A DNA stretch of 64,000 bases from an uncultured Phycisphaerales bacterium (lineage in GTDB: Bacteria > Planctomycetota > Phycisphaerae > Sedimentisphaerales > Anaerobacaceae), in the NCBI GenBank assembly GCA_937927975.1, contig CALEZT010000188.1, forward strand, positions 1 to 64,000. Reading direction: 5' to 3'. This document shows, piece by piece, positions 25,442 to 33,552 of this stretch (position 1 is its first letter; the number at the start of each line of letters is the position of its first letter). Both the position numbers and the translations under genes were made by a program. The notes below the pieces were generated by a model, which was not told the DNA's origin, made no database searches, and was given only the letters and a program-made list of their open reading frames with translations.

Positions 25442-26272
25442 TCAGGTTACGATGCTCTTGATGGGCCAGAAGATCGCATAGATGCTCTTGAAAGTCACGG
25501 CCAGCGCAAAATCCAGGGCAAGAATCGAGATGAAACTGGCGACGAAAGCCTCCGTGCACGCCTGCCCGACGCCGTGAGCCCCCTCCCGGCAGTTGAATCC
25601 CTTGTAACAACTGATCACGGCGATGGCGCCGCCGAAGAAGAAGGCCTTCACAATCCCGACGGACACGTCCCAGAGGGCCACTGCCGAGGCACTGAACGTC
25701 CAATAGGCCCGGCTGTTGATGCCGAACTGCAGGAAGCTCACCAGGGCGCCTCCGACCACGCCCATCATATCGGCGAAAACCGTCAGGATCGGGGTGAGCA
25801 GCAGACACGCCAACAGTCGGGGCGCCACGAGATGACGAACCGGATCGGTGCCCATGCTGCGGACCGCATCGATCTGCTCGGTCACATTCATCGTGCCCAG
25901 TTCAGCGGTGAGAGCCCCGCCGACGCGTCCGGCCAGCATCACCGCGGCCAGCACCGGCCCCAGCTCCTTGACCACCGAGAGGTTGATCAGCACGCCCAGA
26001 TGCTCCTCGAGCCCCATGCCGGCAAGCTGGTCGTAGGCTTGAACCGCCAGCGTCATCCCGACGAACGCGCCTGTGATCATGACCACAGGGACGCTGTGCA
26101 CCCCGATGATGAACATCTGCGTCCTGATCAGAGGAAACGTGGGCTTTCGGGCAAGGCACCGGAGAGAGGTAACCGTAGATCGCCAGGCGAACCGACCGAA
26201 CCGGCCGGCGTTGACCACATCCTCAATCGCCTTGGCGCCAAGGGCTGCAATCATTGCAGACTTCCTATCCAT
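25442..26272 (-). CDS. mlaE: MlaE-type ABC transporter permease
   Basis: Integral membrane permease of 276 residues for a phospholipid-type Mla transport system. The MlaE family core is present: SVPVVMITGAFVGMTLAVQ, ELGPVLAAVMLAGRVGGALT, AELGTMNVTEQIDA and RMGTDP-like RSMGTDPVRHLVAPR. Several transmembrane helices are evident. It is the first gene of a minus-strand run, 86 bp after the GAF-GGDEF gene. The gene pair mlaE-mlaF supports a lipid-transport role between the membranes. Confidence 0.88.
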   Translation of the reverse strand: MDRKSAMIAALGAKAIEDVVNAGRFGRFAWRSTVTSLRCLARKPTFPLIRTQMFIIGVHSVPVVMITGAFVGMTLAVQAYDQLAGMGLEEHLGVLINLSVVKELGPVLAAVMLAGRVGGALTAELGTMNVTEQIDAVRSMGTDPVRHLVAPRLLACLLLTPILTVFADMMGVVGGALVSFLQFGINSRAYWTFSASAVALWDVSVGIVKAFFFGGAIAVISCYKGFNCREGAHGVGQACTEAFVASFISILALDFALAVTFKSIYAIFWPIKSIVT

Positions 26273-26358
26273 AACAACGAACGGGTCTTACGCGCAGGCA
26301 GGCACAAGCCGCACAGCTTCCTTGCTTTTAGCAGGACGAACGGAGAATGTCAAGATCG

Positions 26359-27426
26359 CTACTGCGACAGGGGTTCGAAAACCCGGACGGTGTTCTTGCC
26401 GGAATGCTTGGCCACGTAGAGGGCCTGATCGGATCGGCTGGTAATATCCTCGGGATTCACCTCTGCGCCATATTCCCCGACCCCGACGCTGATCGACAGC
26501 GGAATCTGCTCGTGCTGCCACAACAGGGGCGCGCGCCCCACTGCGTCCACGATGCGCTCGCATACGATCTTGGCGGCTTCAAGGCCGGTGCTGGGCAGAA
26601 TGATGGCGAATTCATCGCCGCCATAACGGGCGGCCAAATCGATCTGGCGAATGCACTCCTTGATGCGATGGCTGATTTCGACGATCGCCCGGTCGCCTGC
26701 GCGGTGGCCGTGGATGTCGTTGATCTTTTTGAGGTTGTCGACGTCCGCCATGATCAGAGAGACCGTTCCCCCGTGCCGGCGGGACCGCCACAGTTCGCGT
26801 TCCAGGGCCTCGTAGAAGGTTTTGTGGTTCATCAGGCCGGTCAGACCGTCTGTGGTGGCCTGTCGCTGCATCCTCTCGAAGAGCCGGATGTTGCCGATCG
26901 AGGCGCCGACGAGCTGGCCGAACAACTCGATCAGAGCGATGTCCTCCCCGTTAAAATCGTCTACATCGGCCTTGTCGGCCAGATTCAAGACGCCGACGAC
27001 TCGTTCATGACAGATCAGCGGCACGATCGCGCAGTTGCGGGTGCTGTAATTCTTGGCGTAATTGCGCTGGGATCGCCGGATGACGGGCTTGGTGTGCAGA
27101 TCGATGTTGCCGGTCAGGATCAGGCCCTTGCTCTTGACGGCCATGACCATCGGGGACGGCGGTTTCTGGTTCAGCGACACAATCTTGTTGATGGGAAATG
27201 GATGGTTGTGCCGGATCAGGTGCAGGATGCTGTTGGTCTCGTCCAGGGCGTAAAGAGACGCAAAACGTGAACCGACCACGCTGGGGATCCTGTTGACGCA
27301 CACCTCGGCAATGCGGTCGATATCGAGGCAGTTGATCTCCCTTGCCAGCGGCGTTACCTGCTCCAGGAGCGAAGTCCCCGGGAGGCGTTCACTCGGATTG
27401 TCGTCATTTTTCTTGTTGCGGGTCAT
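26359..27426 (-). CDS. GAF-domain diguanylate cyclase
   Basis: A 355-residue cytoplasmic protein with a GAF sensory domain (about residues 20-185) and a C-terminal GGDEF domain (about 195-350). The active-site motif is RYGGDEFAI, and an inhibitory I-site RQID sits five residues before it, so the enzyme is probably active and product-inhibited. It should make cyclic di-GMP in response to a ligand or redox signal. The start at 27426 (MTRNKK) leaves no ribosome binding site; the longer frame from 27468 is unlikely. A flagellar islet and two PilX-like modules elsewhere in the window are plausible output targets but there is no direct link. Confidence 0.9.
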   Translation of the reverse strand: MTRNKKNDDNPSERLPGTSLLEQVTPLAREINCLDIDRIAEVCVNRIPSVVGSRFASLYALDETNSILHLIRHNHPFPINKIVSLNQKPPSPMVMAVKSKGLILTGNIDLHTKPVIRRSQRNYAKNYSTRNCAIVPLICHERVVGVLNLADKADVDDFNGEDIALIELFGQLVGASIGNIRLFERMQRQATTDGLTGLMNHKTFYEALERELWRSRRHGGTVSLIMADVDNLKKINDIHGHRAGDRAIVEISHRIKECIRQIDLAARYGGDEFAIILPSTGLEAAKIVCERIVDAVGRAPLLWQHEQIPLSISVGVGEYGAEVNPEDITSRSDQALYVAKHSGKNTVRVFEPLSQ

Positions 27427-27696
27427 GATCGTATCAGGATATCGGTCCGGTAAACTGCGGCTCGGCATCTACGGTTTCAATGATGGTTCTATCGGCGATT
27501 CCGACGGGTCGATTCTGAAAAAGTGCGGAGATCGGGGTCCGGCGCCGTCGCCATCGAGCACTGAACTATCCGCAAGTAACGGCACGGAGGGCTCTTACGA
27601 TTCTTCTTGAGTTGTGGGCATGTCACGCTACCCCTGCGGCGGACCGCAAGCCCCGATAAAGGTCCGGAATTTTTTGCGAAATGAGACGAAAACCAG

Positions 27697-27740
27697 TTGA
27701 CACCGGTCGGATCTGCTTTTACATTTTGTAAAATGTAAAA
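27697..27740 (+). promoter_or_regulatory. Strong promoter overlapped by a perfect palindromic operator
   Basis: TTGACA (27697-27702), a 17-bp spacer and TACATT (27720-27725). The -10 box lies inside a perfect palindrome with 11-bp arms TTTTACATTTT (27717-27727) and AAAATGTAAAA (27730-27740) around GT. This is the form expected of a repressor operator. Confidence 0.65.
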
Positions 27741-28031
27741 TGGCTTTGACTGTTGGAGCTGTACATGGTGGCTTTGTCACTGAGGACACGAAGGTTGGCA
27801 GGGATCGCTGACGTTCCAATAGGTTGGATTCTGGCCTGGCATCGAGACTCGTAGCCGGGCCTCGGGAGTGGGAGATCACATGGTGCTTCTGGATCGAGAC
27901 CTGCGTCACCTCCATTGGCGTTACGGTCCTGAGCGGTCGCGCCCTGAGACTCGGGGCGGGAGTCCTGCCCCTCGGAGGTTTGCCGCAACTTCCGATGTCC
28001 CCTGTCGATGCCTCTGGCTTTTTTTGCGTGG
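27741..28031 (+). other. Region downstream of the palindromic promoter, no clear gene
   Basis: Transcription from the promoter above would pass through this stretch. A 23-codon frame starts at 27740 (MALTVGAVHG). A hairpin GGGGCGGG/CCTGCCCC lies near 27954-27972, and a run of T occurs just before the MerR promoter at 28019-28025. It could be a long leader or a small RNA. The left part, 27427-27696, shows nothing. Confidence 0.35.
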
Positions 28032-28061
28032 TTGACAAATCGATCGATGTCACGGTATGAA
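28032..28061 (+). promoter_or_regulatory. Promoter of the MerR-like gene
   Basis: TTGACA (28032-28037), an 18-bp spacer and TATGAA (28056-28061), 18 nt before the start at 28080. Confidence 0.6.
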
Positions 28062-28079
28062 TGGACTGAGAACGATTGC

Positions 28080-28397
28080 ATGAACTGGCAAGAACACAGT
28101 ACCGGATTGAGGGTGCCTGCAAAACGTTATCGGATCGGCGAACTCGTTCGTCACAGCCCTTTCTCCCGCCAGACGATTCACAACTACACCGTCATGGGCC
28201 TGATCCGCGAGGTGGAATGGACCGATGGCGGACACCGTTTGTACGACGAATCGGTGTTCGAGCAGTTGTCGCGAATCGTGGAACTTAGAAAGACCAAGAG
28301 CCTGACGGAAATCCGTCATCTCCTCAGGGAAGAGGAGATCGCCGCCCGCGTGAGACAATTCTCCGGCGGGCCGGCCTCTCAGGCGGCCAACGCCTGA
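28080..28397 (+). CDS. MerR-family transcriptional regulator
   Basis: A 105-residue DNA-binding protein. The winged-helix MerR core is YRIGELVRHSPFSRQTIHNYTVMGLI then GHRLYDESVFEQLSRIVELRKTKSLTEIR, ending with a short helix. There is no effector-binding domain or cysteine set for metal binding, so it may work as a small regulator of the HspR or BldC kind. The start at 28080 is chosen from the promoter position; longer frames begin inside the -10 box. It lies 293 bp ahead of the flagellar islet (28398-28690 shows no gene), which may be its target; that is an inference. Confidence 0.8.
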   Translation: MNWQEHSTGLRVPAKRYRIGELVRHSPFSRQTIHNYTVMGLIREVEWTDGGHRLYDESVFEQLSRIVELRKTKSLTEIRHLLREEEIAARVRQFSGGPASQAANA

Positions 28398-28690
28398 CCT
28401 GGGCCTGGCGACAGGACCTCTGACCGGCCGGCAGGATGTCCGGCTGAATGCATAACGAACTCGCCCGCTGGGCGATCGATAGAAGACCGAAAGGATCAAG
28501 GATGATGCATACGGCTTCGCTTTTCCAAGGTGGTTCGTTCCGACCCACTTTTGTCTCGTCTGCCCCGCCCTGTTTCCATTTGCCGTCGCGACTGCTGATC
28601 CGCCGACGCGAGGCCGGGCGTTCTTGCGTCTCGGTCCTGCGATCTCGCCTGTCGTGACAATCTTCTTCACACCCGCCTGAGGGAATGCAA

Positions 28691-29182
28691 ATGGATTTGC
28701 TGTCGCTCATTCCGGATAACGTCACCGAAGTTCTCACGGCAATTCTGCGCTTCACCGAACTGCGCCGCCGGATTCTGCATGCGAACATCCACGGCGTGGA
28801 CGTCCCCGGATTCGTGCCCCAGGACATGCCTGTCCGGGAGTTCGCCGAAGTGCTCAACGACGCTCTGGCCGAGCATCTGCGCAGCCGTCGGCTTCTGTTC
28901 CGCGACACCACGAATATCACGTTCGGCCCCAACAGCTCCACGCGGGTCCGACCGGTGATCGACGAAGGCGCTCTTGCCCTGCTCGCGAAAAACCGGGATG
29001 AGTACATGGAACTCCAGGTCGGCAAGCTCCTGGAGAACGCGTTGAACCGCAAAGTGGCGATGGAACTGCTGGCCCAGAAGTGCGGCGCGTGCCCCAGCGT
29101 TGTGGAGTGGAGTGTGGATATGACGCTCGCCGGCGACAGCCCGGTCGAGAACTCATCGACGCAGTTCGACAAAGCCCAGTGA
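28691..29182 (+). CDS. flgB: Divergent flagellar basal-body rod protein FlgB
   Basis: A 163-residue protein resembling FlgB, a proximal rod subunit exported by the flagellar apparatus. The N-terminal rod motif appears as LRRRILHANIHGVDVPGFVP (consensus LxxRxxxLAxNIANxxTPGY), and the C-terminal half has the FlgB-like ELQVGKLLENALNRKVAMELL. It is about 25 residues longer than usual at the C-terminus and the rod motif is degenerate. The start at 28691 has GAGGGA six bases upstream, better than the ATG at 28685. flgC and fliE, which normally follow, are absent; flhG starts 23 bp after the stop. Its placement next to flhG and fliA supports the call. Confidence 0.65.
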   Translation: MDLLSLIPDNVTEVLTAILRFTELRRRILHANIHGVDVPGFVPQDMPVREFAEVLNDALAEHLRSRRLLFRDTTNITFGPNSSTRVRPVIDEGALALLAKNRDEYMELQVGKLLENALNRKVAMELLAQKCGACPSVVEWSVDMTLAGDSPVENSSTQFDKAQ

Positions 29183-29205
29183 CACGGAGGAGTTCGCGGC
29201 GGCGT

Positions 29206-30051
29206 ATGGAGAATCAAGCGCTCAATTTGCAGCAGTTGCCCGGCGTGCGGCGGCCTTCGGCCACGGTGCTGGCGATCACCAGCGGCAAAGGCGGGGTCGG
29301 CAAGACCAACATCGCGGCCAACATCGCCGTGTGCCTGGCCAACCAGAATAAGAAGGTGCTCCTGCTGGACGCGGATCTGTCGCTGGGCAACCTCGACTTG
29401 GTGATGGACATCCGCAGCAAATACAACATCTCGCATGTGATTAGCGGACATAAGCGGATGGAAGAAATTATTCAGCCCGGCCCCAAAGGATTGCGAGTCA
29501 TTTGCGGGGCTTCCGGTCTGGACCGCCTGGCGGACATCAGCGAGATCGAGCAGCGTCGTCTGCTCGACCACTTGTCCCTTCTCCAACAGGAAACCGACAC
29601 GATCCTCATCGACACCGCCGCCGGCATCTCCACCTGCGTCATCGGCTTCTGTCTGGCGGCCGACCACGTACTGGTCGTCACGACGCCGGAAGCGGCCGCC
29701 ATGGCCGACGCCTACGGCGTCATCAAGGTTCTGGTCCGAAAAAGATACGGCCAGCCCATCAGCCTCGTGGTCAATATGGCCCGCAGCACAGCCGAGGGCA
29801 AGCAGGTCTACCAGCGAATGGCGGACGTGACCAAGAAGTTTCTCCAAACGAATCTCTACTTCGCCGGGGTGCTGCTCAAGGATGAGCGGCTGTGCGACGC
29901 GGTCCGGGCTCGCAAGCCGGTCGTCCTCGCCTACCCCAAGGCCCCGATCAGCTCGTCTTTCGCCTCGCTGGCGGCGCGAGTCGCCGGCGCCAGGCTGGGC
30001 AACACCCTGGACGACAGTTTTTTCCGGAGAGTGATGCGATGGCTCAATTAA
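29206..30051 (+). CDS. flhG: FlhG/FleN-type MinD-like ATPase
   Basis: A 281-residue ParA/MinD-family ATPase controlling flagellar number and placement. The deviant Walker A SGKGGVGKTN is at about residue 25, followed by LLLDADLSLGNLDL, and IDTAAG is the Walker B region. The overall pattern (ANIAVCLANQNKKVLLLDAD; VTTPEAAAMADAYGVIK) fits FlhG rather than cell-division MinD. It sits between a flgB-like gene and the sigma factor gene, the usual setting of flhG. GGAGGA lies 14 nt before the ATG, somewhat far. FlhF is not in the window. Confidence 0.85.
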   Translation: MENQALNLQQLPGVRRPSATVLAITSGKGGVGKTNIAANIAVCLANQNKKVLLLDADLSLGNLDLVMDIRSKYNISHVISGHKRMEEIIQPGPKGLRVICGASGLDRLADISEIEQRRLLDHLSLLQQETDTILIDTAAGISTCVIGFCLAADHVLVVTTPEAAAMADAYGVIKVLVRKRYGQPISLVVNMARSTAEGKQVYQRMADVTKKFLQTNLYFAGVLLKDERLCDAVRARKPVVLAYPKAPISSSFASLAARVAGARLGNTLDDSFFRRVMRWLN

Positions 30052-30134
30052 AGTCCCGCCGCATCGGATCGATAATGGAATCTAGGAGATTGCGTGCCCG
30101 CGTATGGGACGTATTCGCTGGCAAGGATGAATGA
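30039..30134 (+). CDS. Possible 31-residue basic peptide between flhG and fliA
   Basis: A short frame starting 12 bases before the flhG stop codon and ending 65 bp before fliA. It reads MAQLKSRRIGSIMESRRLRA and ends DVFAGKDE, strongly basic in the middle. Overlap with flhG suggests coupling, but there is no ribosome binding site or known family. It may be chance. Confidence 0.25.
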   Translation: MAQLKSRRIGSIMESRRLRARVWDVFAGKDE

Positions 30135-30199
30135 ACTGTGAACATGGCGACTCGTCACGCCGCCCTTGAATGGAGTGTCAACCGCACCGGAGGCAATCT

Positions 30200-30994
30200 G
30201 TGAAGACCCACGCATCCAAGACCGCCACCTCGCTGAGCATCGAGGAGATTTGGACGCTCTTCCACCAGACGCGAGGCAGTCAGCACCGCAACCTGCTGAT
30301 GGAGCACTATCGGGACCTGGTTCGCTATGCCGCCGAGCGGCTCCACGCCAAGCTGCCCGACAAGGTCGAACTCGACGACCTCATCAGCGCCGGCACCTTC
30401 GGCCTCATGGATGCGATCGACGCCTTCGACCCCGCCCGGGGGGTCAAGTTCGAGACGTACTGCGCTCCGCGAATCAAGGGATCGATCCTCGACGAGCTTC
30501 GCAGTATGGACTGGGTCCCCCGCCTGGTCCGAGCCCGCGCGCACCAGCTCGCCAAAGCCACTCATGCGCTCGAAATGCACCTCGGTCGAAAACCCGACGA
30601 ACAGGAACTCGCGAGCGAGCTGAATATGGACATGGAGGAGTTCATCCGCCTCCAGCGGGACGCCAACGCCGCCAGCCTGGTTTCGCTCAACAACAAGTGC
30701 GGTGACGCTGAGGGCGAGAAGGACGTCTATGAAATCGACGTCATCAAAGACCACCGAAGCGAAGACCCCCTGCAGGAAGCCCAGAAACGCGACCTCAAGA
30801 GCCTCCTGACCAAGGGGCTCACCCGCGCCGAACGGCTGATTATCGTCCTGTATTACTATGAAGAGATGACGATGAAGGAGATCGGCGCGACGCTGGACCT
30901 GTCCGAGTCCCGAGTATCGCAGATGCATTCCTCCATCGTCCAGCGACTCAAAGCCCAGATGAACACTCGCAAGAAGGAATTCGCCGTCGAGTGA
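30200..30994 (+). CDS. fliA: Sigma-28 family RNA polymerase sigma factor (FliA/WhiG type)
   Basis: Sigma factor for late flagellar or motility genes, 264 residues. A GTG start at 30200 is chosen because GGAGG lies six bases upstream. Region 2 includes LVRYAAERLHAKLPDKVELD, DLISAGTFGLMDAIDAFDP and FETYCAPRIKGSILDELR, the classic FliA/WhiG signature, followed by RSMDWVPRLVR. Regions 3 and 4 follow, ending with MTMKEIGATLDLSESRVSQM. It is the last gene of the flgB-flhG-fliA islet and converges with folB. I found no FlgM anti-sigma gene. Confidence 0.92.
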   Translation: MKTHASKTATSLSIEEIWTLFHQTRGSQHRNLLMEHYRDLVRYAAERLHAKLPDKVELDDLISAGTFGLMDAIDAFDPARGVKFETYCAPRIKGSILDELRSMDWVPRLVRARAHQLAKATHALEMHLGRKPDEQELASELNMDMEEFIRLQRDANAASLVSLNNKCGDAEGEKDVYEIDVIKDHRSEDPLQEAQKRDLKSLLTKGLTRAERLIIVLYYYEEMTMKEIGATLDLSESRVSQMHSSIVQRLKAQMNTRKKEFAVE

Positions 30995-31025
30995 CGCGGA
31001 CGCAGGCTCGCAACCGGCGCCTCGT

Positions 31026-31421
31026 TCAGGTTCGGGATGATATCCGACTGCGGCGAATGATCTCCACGCCGACCGTGCGTGCGAATCGCAGTACGCCGGG
31101 CTTCTCGACCGCCACCTTGACACACTTGATCCGCGGGTCCTTGAGGCATTCGTCGGCGATCCGTTGGGCCAGGGCCTCGATCAAACGATACTGCGTGTTC
31201 TCGGTCGCATGGAGGATCCGCCTCTTGAGGACGCTGTAATCGACGCTGTCGGCCAAGGCGTCGCTCCGGCCCGCCTTGCGCAGGTCCACCCACAGATCGA
31301 CCTGCACCACGACGTCCTGCTTCTCCCGACGTTCCCCCTCTTCCACGCCGAGGATGCATCGAACCAACAGGTCGCGGATGAAGATCCGATCGGTTGCCGC
31401 CGGCCTCGCGTCGTCAGTCAT
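31026..31421 (-). CDS. folB: Dihydroneopterin aldolase
   Basis: Converts dihydroneopterin to 6-hydroxymethyl-dihydropterin in folate synthesis. The 131-residue length is usual. DRIFIRDLLVRCILGVEEGERREKQ-type start (IFIRDLLVRCILGVEEGE), DYSVLKRRI, and LIEALAQRIADECL fit the family, with a C-terminal KPGVLRFARTVGVEI. The start overlaps the preceding reductase by 8 bp, indicating an operon. Together with folP it gives two folate genes in the window. Confidence 0.88.
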   Translation of the reverse strand: MTDDARPAATDRIFIRDLLVRCILGVEEGERREKQDVVVQVDLWVDLRKAGRSDALADSVDYSVLKRRILHATENTQYRLIEALAQRIADECLKDPRIKCVKVAVEKPGVLRFARTVGVEIIRRSRISSRT

Positions 31422-32166
31422 ACATGTGTCCCTTCATGTGGTATCCGCCGTCGATGTAGAGGATCTGGCCCGTGACGAATCGGCTTCGGACCAGAAACAG
31501 CATGGCGTCGACGACATCCTCCGGCCCGCCGTAGCGATTCAAAGGATTGGCGTGGGCCAATCGTTGGAGGTAGCTTTCGTCCTCCCCCGCCGGCGGCAGG
31601 ATCAGCCCTGGCGCGATCCCGTTGACAGCGATCCTCGGCGCCAACTCCAGGGCCATCATTCGCATCAACGTCAGGAGAACGCGTTTGCTGATGTGGTACG
31701 ACGCGTGCTCCTTGTCGTACACCATCGCTCGCGTGTCGAGCAAATTGACGATATGCCCGGTCCTGCCCTGGCCGGCCATCTCCCGACCCAGCGTCAGCGG
31801 CGCCAGCGCGTGGACGCGAAGATTCAACAGAATCGATTCTTCGGTCGCCTCCCAGAGCGTGTCCCGCTCGTAGAACGAAGCGTTGTTGACGAGAATGTCG
31901 ATCGGACCACCCAAGGCGACCGCGTCGCAGAAGAGTCGCTTCACCTGCCCTTCGTCGGCCAGATCGCCCTGCAAAGGCCACGCGGCCCCTCCATTGCGGC
32001 GGATCTGCTCGCACAAAGCAGCGGCCTCGTCCCCTGAGCGATTGTGATGGACCACCACCGCAGCTCCCTGCGCGGCCAGAGCCATCGCCATGGCCTTGCC
32101 GATCCGCCGAGCGGCCCCGGTAACCAGGGCGGTCCTTCCTGTCAGCGAAATGTCCGAGTCGTCCAT
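31414..32166 (-). CDS. Short-chain dehydrogenase, FolM/pteridine reductase-like
   Basis: A 250-residue NAD(P)-dependent reductase. The cofactor motif TGAARRIGKAMA, with the Arg-Arg pair typical of FolM and pteridine reductases, is near residue 17. NNAS is near 90, and the catalytic YHISK near 160. Overlap with folB by 8 bp makes a dihydromonapterin or pteridine reductase role likely, since folM-folB pairs are known. A generic SDR role cannot be excluded. It begins 14 bp after the GLUG-repeat gene, with no promoter seen between them. Confidence 0.75.
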   Translation of the reverse strand: MDDSDISLTGRTALVTGAARRIGKAMAMALAAQGAAVVVHHNRSGDEAAALCEQIRRNGGAAWPLQGDLADEGQVKRLFCDAVALGGPIDILVNNASFYERDTLWEATEESILLNLRVHALAPLTLGREMAGQGRTGHIVNLLDTRAMVYDKEHASYHISKRVLLTLMRMMALELAPRIAVNGIAPGLILPPAGEDESYLQRLAHANPLNRYGGPEDVVDAMLFLVRSRFVTGQILYIDGGYHMKGHMYD

Positions 32167-32180
32167 GGATCAGTCCAACG

Positions 32181-33452
32181 TCATTCCAGACCGGCCAGCC
32201 AGTTGGCGGCAAACACGGCCAGATCCCGCGGGTCCACTTCTCCCGACTTGTCGAGATCCACCCCGTCGCAGAACCAATTCGCCTGCCCGCAGGCGTCGCT
32301 TCGCCACTGGACCGCAAACCAGGCGAAATCCGTGAAGTCCACTCCGTCCGGGCACCGCAGGTCACCCGCGGGAATCTGCCATTGAAGGATCGGATAGGCG
32401 AGGCCTTCGCACAGACTCCAGACAATGTAAAAATCCCAACTCATCGAGAAATAGAGGTCGGCCACCTTCATCTCGGCCGTCGTCTTTCCGGTTCCCCCCA
32501 TGCTGGTCGTCTGGCCGCTCGCCTGGGTGTCCCAGAAGGACCCGATCACCTCGCCATTGACCCTTCGGGTCCCCACCAGCCCTCCGACGAGTTCCTTCCC
32601 GGAGACTTTCCCGACGCTGTAACAAGAATAGATGCGACCCGCGGTCAGCGACCCGATGAGCCCGCCGACGTAGATTCTCCCGACGACCGCCCCACGGGCG
32701 TAACAGGAATCCATGATGGTCATCACGTTGGACACACTTCCGACAAGCCCGCCGACGGAATCGTCGCCTGTAACGGCGACGGTCGAATAGCAGCGTTCCA
32801 CGGTGCCTGAGCCGATCCGCCCGATCAGCCCTCCGACGGACCAGAGGCCGGAGACGCGACCGGTCGACCAGCACGCGCGGACCCTGCCGTCTACCAGACC
32901 GATGAGGGCCCCGACTTCCCCGTTGCCCGACGCACGCACGTCCGTCGCGGAGCAACTGTAAACACCGCCACCGCCCAGATAGCCCACGAGCGTCCCGGCC
33001 CCCATTGCATCCGCGACAACGCTGGGTCCGACCAAATGGAGGTCGCTGATCTGTCCTGTCACATAGCGGAACAACCCGACGTATTGAGCCTGCATGTCTT
33101 TGTACCGAAACCCAAGGACGCTCTTGCCGCCGCCATCGAAGGTCCCATAAAACGGACGGTTCGCGTTGGAGCCCAAGGCGACCCAGCCGCCGATCGGCTG
33201 CATGGTTGTCTCGTCATGTTTCGAAAGGTCGATATCGTTGACCAGCTTGAAATGCGAGCCCCAGTCGCCCGGCGTTTGGCCGATCAGAATGAACTGATTC
33301 GCGTCCTGAATGAGGAAGGGGTCATTCTCGGTACCGCTACCTCCGCCGTAGGTCGCCGCCGCTGCGACCGACGGAAACCAGGCCGGCAGGATGAACAAGC
33401 CACTGAACAGGCACAAACACGACAAACGACTCAAAACCGCGATGCGATTCAT
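32181..33452 (-). CDS. Secreted GLUG-repeat protein with dockerin-like C-terminus
   Basis: A 423-residue exported protein. AAGGAGGA precedes the start at 33452 and residues 1-33 form a signal peptide ending ASVAAAA-like. From about residue 135, repeats of the GLUG type recur every 35 residues or so (VGGLIG, VGGLVG, AGTLVGYLGG), which are known in bacterial surface adhesins and peptidases. The last 55 residues contain DFTDFAWFAVQW and DLDKSGEVDPRDLAVFAANW, two EF-hand-like segments like type I dockerins common in Phycisphaerae secreted proteins. A role in cell-surface attachment is inferred. The gene stands at the head of the folM-folB run, an odd combination. Confidence 0.8.
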   Translation of the reverse strand: MNRIAVLSRLSCLCLFSGLFILPAWFPSVAAAATYGGGSGTENDPFLIQDANQFILIGQTPGDWGSHFKLVNDIDLSKHDETTMQPIGGWVALGSNANRPFYGTFDGGGKSVLGFRYKDMQAQYVGLFRYVTGQISDLHLVGPSVVADAMGAGTLVGYLGGGGVYSCSATDVRASGNGEVGALIGLVDGRVRACWSTGRVSGLWSVGGLIGRIGSGTVERCYSTVAVTGDDSVGGLVGSVSNVMTIMDSCYARGAVVGRIYVGGLIGSLTAGRIYSCYSVGKVSGKELVGGLVGTRRVNGEVIGSFWDTQASGQTTSMGGTGKTTAEMKVADLYFSMSWDFYIVWSLCEGLAYPILQWQIPAGDLRCPDGVDFTDFAWFAVQWRSDACGQANWFCDGVDLDKSGEVDPRDLAVFAANWLAGLE

Positions 33453-33504
33453 CTGTTCCTCCTTCAAAAGAGCCGACCCAATCCCTCCCCGAAACACACC
33501 CCCT

Positions 33505-33534
33505 ATCATAGCAAATTCTTCAGTCTCTTGTCGA
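33505..33534 (-). promoter_or_regulatory. Promoter of the GLUG-repeat gene
   Basis: Minus-strand TCGACA (33534-33529), an 18-bp spacer and TATGAT (33510-33505). It overlaps the divergent truB promoter, so the two genes may compete. Confidence 0.5.
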
Positions 33535-33546
33535 GATTGTTATAAT
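33518..33546 (+). promoter_or_regulatory. Promoter of truB, possibly giving a leaderless mRNA
   Basis: A perfect -10 TATAAT (33541-33546) with a weak -35 CTTCAG (33518-33523). The truB ATG at 33553 begins 6 nt after the -10 box. Confidence 0.6.
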
Positions 33547-33552
33547 GGCGAA

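Noticed and set aside
21484..25461. A 1325-residue open frame on the plus strand
   Set aside because: It is antisense to the FAD oxidoreductase, mlaF and amrS genes, whose motifs are clear. Such long antisense frames are expected at this GC content, and this one has no family features.
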